A DNA stretch of 45,147 nt, taken from Chloroflexota bacterium. Lineage in GTDB: Bacteria > Chloroflexota > Dehalococcoidia > Bin125. Below, piece after piece: positions 40,070 to 45,147 of this stretch; position 1 is the stretch's first letter, and every line of letters starts with the position of its first letter. The position numbers and the translations under genes are program-made. A model generated the notes under the pieces. The model did not search any database, was not told the origin of the DNA, and saw only the letters and a list, made by a program, of their open reading frames with translations. The stretch covers positions 35,691 through 80,837 of the forward strand of contig VXQZ01000053.1 of assembly GCA_009838735.1 (NCBI GenBank). Reading direction: 5' to 3'.

Positions 40070-41164
40070 ATGCGCGCTGCCGTACTTGAGGCTCCGAATA
40101 CTCCGTTGTTGGTCAAGGACTTGGTCCAGGACGAGCCGCAATATGGCGAAGTGCGGGTGAGGATGGGCGCAGCCGGGATCTGCGCCTCGGACCATCACAT
40201 CATGGAGGGCACGGCCGCATTCCCGCTGCCCTCGGTGCTGGGACACGAGGGCGCCGGCACGATCGAAGAAGTCGGACCGGGCGTCATCAGCCTGAAGCCG
40301 GGCGACCGCTGCATTCTCTCGTTCGTCACCCCCTGCGGGCAGTGCCCGACCTGCCGCCGCGGACAGCCCCAGCTCTGTGACCTGCACCAGGCGACCGGCT
40401 CGCGGCTGCTCGACGGCACCGTGCGGCTGCACGACGATTCCGGACGCGAGATCTATCAAATGGGCAAGCTCGGCGTCTTCGGCGAGCATGTCGTCACCGC
40501 CCAGCAGGCCTGCTTCCCGATTCCGGATCAGGTGCCGATGGAAGTCGCGGCACTGATTGGTTGCTCCGTCACGACCGGCGTCGGCGCCGTGATCAATCAG
40601 CCGACGGCTCGGGCCGGGATGACGGTGGCCGTGATCGGCGCCGGCGGCGTCGGACTGAATGCGATCCAGGGCGCGAAGATGCTCAACGCGAGCAAGATCA
40701 TCGCCGTCGACATTCACGACCACAAACTCGAGTTTGCCAGGAAGTTCGGCGCGACCGACACGGTCAACGCACGCAACGTCAACGCTGCCGCCGCGGTGGT
40801 GGAGCTCTCCAATGGCGGCGTCGACTTCGCCTTCGACACGTTCGGCTCCGACGTCACCGCCAACCAGGTCTTCGAGTCGCTGGGCAAGGGCGGCACGGGC
40901 GTGATCGTCGGGCTGGCGCCGACCGAGGCAGTCGGATCGTTCGACCTCGTCGACATGGTGCGCAAGCAGAAGACGATGGTCGGTTCGTACTACGGGTCAG
41001 CCTCGCCGCATCGGACCTTCGAGGTCCTGGTCGACGCCTACGTCAACGGCCGAATCCAGATCGATCACATCGTCCAGCGCAAGTATCCGCTGGACGAAAT
41101 CAACGAAGCCTTCCAGGCCCTCGAGCGCGGCGAGGATGGCCGCGGCGTGATTGTGTACGATTGA
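40070..41164 (+). CDS. Zinc-dependent alcohol dehydrogenase (MDR, class III-like)
   Basis: Protein of 364 aa. The start at 40070 follows GGGAGGG; upstream in-frame sequence overlaps the previous gene and is a shadow. Catalytic zinc ligands are Cys38 (GICASDHH), His59 and Glu60 (LGHEGAG), with Cys in ALIGCSVTTG. Structural zinc cysteines are 89, 92, 95 and 103 (CGQCPTCRRGQPQLC). The NAD motif is GAGGVG. The layout is that of glutathione/mycothiol/NDMA-type class III dehydrogenases. It would oxidise an alcohol or a thiol-aldehyde adduct. It follows the molybdoenzyme by 55 bp. Confidence 0.92.
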   Translation: MRAAVLEAPNTPLLVKDLVQDEPQYGEVRVRMGAAGICASDHHIMEGTAAFPLPSVLGHEGAGTIEEVGPGVISLKPGDRCILSFVTPCGQCPTCRRGQPQLCDLHQATGSRLLDGTVRLHDDSGREIYQMGKLGVFGEHVVTAQQACFPIPDQVPMEVAALIGCSVTTGVGAVINQPTARAGMTVAVIGAGGVGLNAIQGAKMLNASKIIAVDIHDHKLEFARKFGATDTVNARNVNAAAAVVELSNGGVDFAFDTFGSDVTANQVFESLGKGGTGVIVGLAPTEAVGSFDLVDMVRKQKTMVGSYYGSASPHRTFEVLVDAYVNGRIQIDHIVQRKYPLDEINEAFQALERGEDGRGVIVYD

Positions 41165-41192
41165 TACAGGCAAATCAGAAAGCGAACTGCTG

Positions 41193-41786
41193 ATGCCGGT
41201 TCCGAGTGTCATTGAGGTCAAACCGCTTGACGGTCAGCGAATCTGGCTGCGCTTTGCTGACGGGTGCGCTGGAGATATCGACCTCTCAGTCGGTGGTTTC
41301 CTCGATGACCAGCCTGAGTTGAAGGAACTGTTGCAAGACCGTGAGTTCTTCTCGAAGATCGCGTGGCTGGAGGACTCTTATCTCGGCTGGTCCCCGCACC
41401 AGTGGGTGGACACCACCGGGCTGTATGCCTCTCTCAATGGTCGCACGATGCAGGAGCAAGTGGCCATGCTTGACGCTGCGCGCGTTCCGTCGGAGCGGCC
41501 TTTGCGACTCTTAGAGGCGGAGCCCCTGACGGGGTACCGTCTCCGGTTGAAGTACTCAGATGGTGTCTGCGGAATCGTTGATATGTCTCATCTGGTTGGT
41601 AGCGGAGTGTTTGCGCTTTGGAGCGATCCTGCTTCGTTCCAACGGGCACGAGTGGATGGGTGGGGTGACTACGTCTATTGGAACGACCAGGTCGATTCCT
41701 GCGCCTTGGATCTCTACGAGCGGATCACCGGAATCGACGCTCACGGCTTCAGAGCGGCGGGTACTCCAATCCGTAGCCCAGACTAG
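41193..41786 (+). CDS. Tandem DUF2442 protein
   Basis: Protein of 197 aa containing the DUF2442 fold twice. Repeat one (about 5-85) has VIEVKPLDGQRIWLRFADGC and a later VDTTGLYA. Repeat two (about 108-190) has LLEAEPLTGYRLRLKYSDGV and SCALDLYERITG. DUF2442 is normally single and about 80 aa. The start chosen is ATG at 41193, 28 bp after the dehydrogenase stop. A three-base gap leads into the DUF4160 gene. DUF2442/DUF4160 pairs are frequent and suspected to be toxin-antitoxin-like, but no activity is established. Confidence 0.82.
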   Translation: MPVPSVIEVKPLDGQRIWLRFADGCAGDIDLSVGGFLDDQPELKELLQDREFFSKIAWLEDSYLGWSPHQWVDTTGLYASLNGRTMQEQVAMLDAARVPSERPLRLLEAEPLTGYRLRLKYSDGVCGIVDMSHLVGSGVFALWSDPASFQRARVDGWGDYVYWNDQVDSCALDLYERITGIDAHGFRAAGTPIRSPD

Positions 41787-41789
41787 CCA

Positions 41790-42056
41790 GTGCCCGAGAT
41801 CTGCCGCTTCGGCGGCATCAAGATTCTCATGTATTACGACGACCACAACTGGCCCCATGTGCATGTTCGATGCGCGGAAGACGAGGCGTCATTTGATTTG
41901 ACAATCATGGCCTTCACAACGGGTCAGTTGCCGAAATCGAAGGAACAAGACTTCCTCGATTGGGCGATGGATAGTGAACAGGAATTGCTTGAGGCCTGGA
42001 AGAGAGCGGAGCGTAAAGAACCAATCGGCAAGATCGCCTCGCTCCGGCAACAATAG
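41790..42056 (+). CDS. DUF4160 small protein
   Basis: Protein of 88 aa starting with GTG three bases after the DUF2442 gene. The signature is MPEICRFGGIKILMYYDDHN followed by WPHVHVRC, the usual His-containing DUF4160 core. The C-terminal helix includes DWAMDSEQELLEAWKRAERK. It would be co-translated with its neighbour. It ends three bases before the convergent enolase-superfamily gene. Role unknown; possibly the partner in a two-gene regulatory or toxin-antitoxin-like module. Confidence 0.85.
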   Translation: MPEICRFGGIKILMYYDDHNWPHVHVRCAEDEASFDLTIMAFTTGQLPKSKEQDFLDWAMDSEQELLEAWKRAERKEPIGKIASLRQQ

Positions 42057-42059
42057 GAC

Positions 42060-43151
42060 CTACTCCAGCGTGGCGACGTGCTGGCTCTTGACCAGGTCCC
42101 AGTCGATGTCGAAGCCGAGGCCGGGCCTGGTCGGCGCTGAGACCGTTCCTCCGGACATGTCGATGTCTTCGACCAGGCCGTAGAGGAAGCCTCCGGTGCT
42201 GGGGAAGTACTCGAAGAACTCGCAGTTGGGCACGGCCATCGTGACGTGCAGGTTGGCGACGTTGTTAAGACTGTTGCCGCCGTGGTGGATCTCGCACTTC
42301 ATCCCGAAGCCCTCGGCCAGGTGGCAGAGCCGGACCAGCGGCGTGATCCCGCCGGTCACCGCGACGTCGCCGCGCAGGATGTCGGTCGCGTACTGCGTGA
42401 TCCACTGGGTCATGCCGTAGTAGCGACCGGGCGCGTACTCGGTCGACATGATCGGTATGTCGAGCTTCTGGTGCAGCTTGACGTAGCTGTACAGGTCATT
42501 CTCGTCCAGCGGGTCCTCGTACCAGTAGAAGTCCAGATCTTCGATCGCCCGGCCGACGCGCACCGCGTCCTCGTACTGGTATGACCACATGCTGTCCAGC
42601 ATCAGGATCATCTCGTCGCCGACGGCCTCGCGGACCGCCTCGCAAATCCTGATGTCCGCCTTGGCCTCGCCGTGCGGGTGGAGCTTGTGCGCGATCCAGC
42701 CGTCCGACTGAAACTCCAGCGCCTCCTGGACGTACTCCTCCGGCGACTCCCACCATGCGGTCGAGGAATAGACCGGGACCTCGTCCTTACACGTCCCAAG
42801 GAGGCGGTGGATCGGCTGGTCGGCCAGCTTCCCGTTGATGTCCCACAGCGCGATGTCGATCGCGCCAATCGCGGCATGCGAGACCCCCCGATTCTGCTTG
42901 TAACAGTCCGCCCAGATCCGCCCGATGTCCTGTGCATCCTTGCCCATTACCCGAGGCTTGAGCAGATCGATCAGCGGCTGCGCGTGGTACTCCGGACGCG
43001 ACAGAAACGCATCACCGGTGACGCCGGCGTCGGTCTCGATGCTCACAACCGACAGCTGATTGCGCCCGCCAAAACGCATCCCCGATCCGACCCGCCAGTT
43101 GGGCGTCTCCCAGTCGAACACATCGACCTTGACGTTGGTAATTGTGACCAT
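42060..43151 (-). CDS. Enolase-superfamily acid sugar dehydratase/racemase (mandelate racemase subgroup)
   Basis: Protein of 363 aa starting MVTITNVKVDVFDW; a TTG nine codons upstream is less likely. Metal ligands are Asp186 (LDSMW), Glu212 (YEDPL) and Glu238 (STEYAPG). The acid/base positions are Lys156-Leu-His158 on the second barrel strand, a KxH instead of KxK, plus Asp262 and His289/His290 (EIHHGGNSLNN). Members dehydrate sugar acids or racemise hydroxy acids. KxH suggests one-base chemistry and so a dehydratase, but the substrate is not evident. SAR202-type genomes carry many such paralogues (known from the literature). Confidence 0.9.
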   Translation of the reverse strand: MVTITNVKVDVFDWETPNWRVGSGMRFGGRNQLSVVSIETDAGVTGDAFLSRPEYHAQPLIDLLKPRVMGKDAQDIGRIWADCYKQNRGVSHAAIGAIDIALWDINGKLADQPIHRLLGTCKDEVPVYSSTAWWESPEEYVQEALEFQSDGWIAHKLHPHGEAKADIRICEAVREAVGDEMILMLDSMWSYQYEDAVRVGRAIEDLDFYWYEDPLDENDLYSYVKLHQKLDIPIMSTEYAPGRYYGMTQWITQYATDILRGDVAVTGGITPLVRLCHLAEGFGMKCEIHHGGNSLNNVANLHVTMAVPNCEFFEYFPSTGGFLYGLVEDIDMSGGTVSAPTRPGLGFDIDWDLVKSQHVATLE

Positions 43152-43185
43152 TGGTTGCTCGCTTCCCTCTATCGACAATCTGCGA

Positions 43186-43276
43186 CCCTCACCCTAGCCC
43201 TTTCCCTCAGGGAGAGGGAACCAGAGAAGCGTCCCTTCCGGCTCCCTCTCCCCGAGGGAGAGGGTCGGGGTGAGGG
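43186..43276. repeat. Composite CCCTCTCCC-type element with inverted ends
   Basis: About 91 bp beginning CCCTCACCCTAGCCC and ending GGTCGGGGTGAGGG, which are imperfect inverted repeats. Inside are two palindromes of the TCCCTC-GAGGGA type. The same words build the element at 27771-27862. It lies upstream of the enolase-superfamily gene. The remaining stretch to 43400 holds nothing I can recognise. The size and inverted ends resemble a MITE-like dispersed repeat. Confidence 0.7.
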
Positions 43277-43400
43277 CCATCGGTCGCTTGCAAATCAACT
43301 ACGATGACCACTCGGCAGGCGACCGTCGCGCGGGGGAGCCTGGTGCCGCGACGGACGTCCATGCGCGGGCCGCTAACCCGCGCGCCCCGTTTCTCCCTGA

Positions 43401-44213
43401 CTACCGACCCCGAAACTCCGCTGGACGCTTCTCCAGGAAACTGTCGATCCCTTCCTGACGATCCTCCGAATCCCCCGTCACTCCCAGACCCCAGGCTTCC
43501 CGCTCGACCTGCATGTCGAACGTCGACGCCTGATTGTTGACCAGACGCTTGGTCAGCTCGATCGCCAGCGACGGACCGCGCGCGATCTTCTCCGCCAGCG
43601 CGATCGACTCCTCCACCAGCGACTCCGGATCCAGCACCCGATTCACCAACCCGTAGCGCTCCGCGTCCGACGCGTTCAGCGGCTCGCCCGTGTACATCAG
43701 CTCCAGCGCCCGACCCTTGCCCAGCATCTGCGGCAGGTAGTAGGTGCTGCCCGTGTCCGGCGTGATCGCACGATGCACGAACGCCGAAATGAACCGCGCG
43801 TTCGTCGACGCCAGCCGGATGTCGCAGGCCAGCGCCAGCGACATCCCCGCGCCCGCCGCCGCGCCATTGACGGCCGCCACAATCGGCTTCGGATAGTCGT
43901 TCAGCGTCGAGAACAGCACGCCGTAATGCCCGATCGGCGCCTCCTTGTGACGCCGATACCCGCTCGCCTCGTCCAGTTCGTCCGACAGCTTGCGCATCGC
44001 CGCCCCGCCCGTCACATCCGCGCCTGCGCAGAAGCCGCGACCCGCCCCCGTAATCACCATCGACTTGACCTCGTCGTCATGCCGAGTCGACTCCAGCACA
44101 TCCAGCAGCTCAAACACCAGACGAGGCCCCATCGCATTCATCTTCTCGGGACGATTCAGCGTCACAATCGCGACATGGTTCTGAATCTCAAGAGTCAGGT
44201 CTTCGTAGGTCAT
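43401..44213 (-). CDS. Enoyl-CoA hydratase/isomerase family protein, PaaG-like
   Basis: Crotonase-fold protein of 270 aa. The oxyanion-hole elements are GRGFCAGADV (58-67) and NGAAAGAGMSLALACD (116-131). At the catalytic region it reads AITPDTGSTYYLPQ, with Asp153 where hydratases have Glu. This matches the PaaG isomerase/dienoyl-CoA type rather than a classical hydratase. Strong GGAGGGG precedes the ATG at 44213. It could act in aromatic or unsaturated fatty-acid CoA degradation. Adjacent to an SDR gene in the same orientation. Confidence 0.9.
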   Translation of the reverse strand: MTYEDLTLEIQNHVAIVTLNRPEKMNAMGPRLVFELLDVLESTRHDDEVKSMVITGAGRGFCAGADVTGGAAMRKLSDELDEASGYRRHKEAPIGHYGVLFSTLNDYPKPIVAAVNGAAAGAGMSLALACDIRLASTNARFISAFVHRAITPDTGSTYYLPQMLGKGRALELMYTGEPLNASDAERYGLVNRVLDPESLVEESIALAEKIARGPSLAIELTKRLVNNQASTFDMQVEREAWGLGVTGDSEDRQEGIDSFLEKRPAEFRGR

Positions 44214-44327
44214 GGTGAGCCCCCTCCGGTACTCAATAGTGCGCTACGCGTCATGCTATTCCGCTGATACACTGGCTCATAGGGCAGGGGGAACGGCACA
44301 GATCAGTGGACAATGCCATTCCCCCCT

Positions 44328-44361
44328 AGCCCCGCAGCGTCTCTCAACCGCTCGCGGGGCT
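44328..44361 (-). terminator. Long-stem hairpin downstream of the SDR gene
   Basis: AGCCCCGC-AGCG pairs with CGCT-(C)-GCGGGGCT: 12 pairs with one bulged base around a nine-base loop. It lies 24 bp after the SDR stop codon. There is no T-run on the minus strand, so Rho-independent function is only possible. It is the clearest structure in the 172-bp gap between the SDR and the PaaG-like gene. Confidence 0.5.
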
Positions 44362-44385
44362 CGCCCAAACTTACCACCGGTGCAA

Positions 44386-45147
44386 TCACACCTTGTACCC
44401 ACCATCCACCGAGATCACCTGACCCGTAATCCCCGCCGACTCCGGCGACGCCAGCAGCGCCGCCATCGGACCCAGCTCCTCCGGCTCCAGCACCCGATTC
44501 TGCAGATTCTCCGACGCCCGCCAGGCGTGCGCCTCCTCCGCCGACATCCCCGCCGCCTTGCCCATCGCCTCCCAGTCGACCAGCGCCGTGTTCGTCCAGC
44601 CCGGACACAGGCAGTTCACGGTAATCCCGTAGGCCGCCGTATCGTGCGCCAGCGCCCGCGTGAACCCGATTAAGCCGTGCTTCGCCGTTGAGTAGGCCAG
44701 CGCCCCGCCCGACCGCTTCGCGTAGCCCGAGCCAATCGTCAGGATCCGCCCGTAGCCCGACTCCCGCATGTGCGGCAGCGCCTCCCGAGTCGTCCAGTAC
44801 GCCGAGGTCAGGTTCAGCGCCAGGTTCGCCTCGAACACGTCGTCGTCGTGCGTGAACGGATCCTGCGACCCCCGCATCGGCGCGCCGCCGCCCACATTGT
44901 TGACCAGGATGTCGCAGGACCCGAACTCCGCCAGCGCCCGCCGCACCGGCTCCTTCGACTGCTCCCGATCCAGCGCATCCGCAATCACCGCCAGTCCCCG
45001 CGTCCCGATCGCCTCGACCTCCCCCACCACCGCATCCAGCTGCCCCTGAGTCCGCGACGACACGACAATATCCGCCCCCTGCCGAGCCATCTCCAGAGCC
45101 GGTCTGGTATGAACATCTCCGCGCCCAAGCGCCCGGACTAGCTCAAG
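44386..45147 (-). CDS. Short-chain dehydrogenase/reductase (SDR), 5' end incomplete or corrupted
   Basis: The body of an SDR is clear: ILVNNVGGG, the catalytic Ser in ILTIGSGYA, Tyr and Lys in AYSTAKHGLIGF, then the NCLCPGWTNTALVDWE loop and a C-terminal GQVISVDGGYKV. It therefore oxidises or reduces a hydroxyl or keto group with NAD(P). Upstream of the internal ATG at 45090 the frame is open to the window edge. However, the expected TGxxxGxG cofactor motif is absent; the residues just before PALEMARQGAD do not look like an SDR. The gene either continues beyond the window after a corrupted stretch or the final 50 bases are misassembled. Confidence 0.85.
   Translation of the reverse strand, partial: LELVRALGRGDVHTRPALEMARQGADIVVSSRTQGQLDAVVGEVEAIGTRGLAVIADALDREQSKEPVRRALAEFGSCDILVNNVGGGAPMRGSQDPFTHDDDVFEANLALNLTSAYWTTREALPHMRESGYGRILTIGSGYAKRSGGALAYSTAKHGLIGFTRALAHDTAAYGITVNCLCPGWTNTALVDWEAMGKAAGMSAEEAHAWRASENLQNRVLEPEELGPMAALLASPESAGITGQVISVDGGYKV

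Noticed and set aside
39722-41164. 480-aa version of the alcohol dehydrogenase
   Set aside because: The first 116 residues overlap the molybdoenzyme gene in another frame; GGGAGGG precedes the ATG at 40070.
1-45147. tRNA, rRNA or insertion-sequence genes
   Set aside because: I saw no cloverleaf-like, ribosomal or transposase sequence; a covariance-model scan would be needed to exclude tRNAs fully.

Overview
The window is about 45 kb of high-GC DNA, densely packed with short, mostly co-directional gene clusters and no rRNA, tRNA, phage or insertion-sequence gene that I can recognise. The gene content suggests a heterotrophic Chloroflexota bacterium of the SAR202/Dehalococcoidia type (inference). 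It has Tat-exported lipoproteins with Asp- or Gly-rich starts, several CaiB-type CoA transferases, an LLM flavin/F420 oxidoreductase, an F420-type nitroreductase-like protein, an enolase-superfamily dehydratase, a thiolase/DUF35 pair, an exported sulfite-oxidase-like molybdoenzyme and a UGSC selenoprotein. No taxonomic marker gene is present, so the assignment is tentative.

Layout. 1-120: abnormal homopolymer-rich sequence, probably a contig-end artefact. 121-5571: a Tat/lipoprotein oligopeptide-type binding protein with a very Gln-rich linker, a small unknown protein, a phased 10-bp repeat tract, two tandem CaiB CoA transferases and a 37-codon ORF. 5609-11367 (minus strand): a probable operon reading lutC, a lutB-lutA fusion, an amidohydrolase, a thiolase-fold protein lacking the usual Cys, DUF35 and a small membrane protein. 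11454-12608: isovaleryl-CoA-dehydrogenase-like enzyme. 12687-14309 (minus): a selenoprotein of the UGSC family, whose Sec codon is an in-frame TGA followed by a SECIS-like hairpin, preceded by a conserved uncharacterised partner. 14496-18362: a DHA2-type MFS exporter, a TcuA-like flavoprotein and an AlkD-like repair protein with overlapping ends. 18352-20735 (minus): retropepsin-like protease, small DUF5678-like protein and acyl-CoA carboxylase carboxyltransferase. 20736-21187: second phased 10-bp repeat tract. 21188-27213 (minus): AddA and AddB. 27405-29395 (minus): P-II protein and Amt transporter. 29396-31217: palindromic repeats, a HEPN/PaREP1-like protein, and an HTH protein whose C-terminal tail is built from 99-bp tandem repeats that themselves contain the 10-bp repeat. 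31227-44213: nitroreductase-like protein, DEAD-box helicase, inositol-phosphatase-family protein, 2-hydroxyacid dehydrogenase, LLM oxidoreductase, aldo/keto reductase, rearranged CaiB protein, sulfite-oxidase-like protein, zinc alcohol dehydrogenase, DUF2442/DUF4160 pair, enolase-superfamily enzyme and PaaG-like crotonase. 44386-45147: an SDR running into a doubtful window end.

Working together. Most metabolic genes fit CoA-ester degradation: CoA transfer, acyl-CoA dehydrogenation, hydration, a thiolase-fold C-C lyase or ligase and carboxylation. Redox enzymes for hydroxy acids, aldehydes and alcohols accompany them. Amt with a P-II lacking Tyr51 handles ammonium. AddAB and the AlkD-like protein cover DNA repair.

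Most notable observations: the UGSC selenoprotein, which conventional gene callers would split or truncate, with its partner and a second in-frame UGA; and a family of 10-bp-periodic, helically phased repeats at three loci, one inside an HTH protein gene. Stop/start overlaps of the form GTGA occur at five gene junctions.
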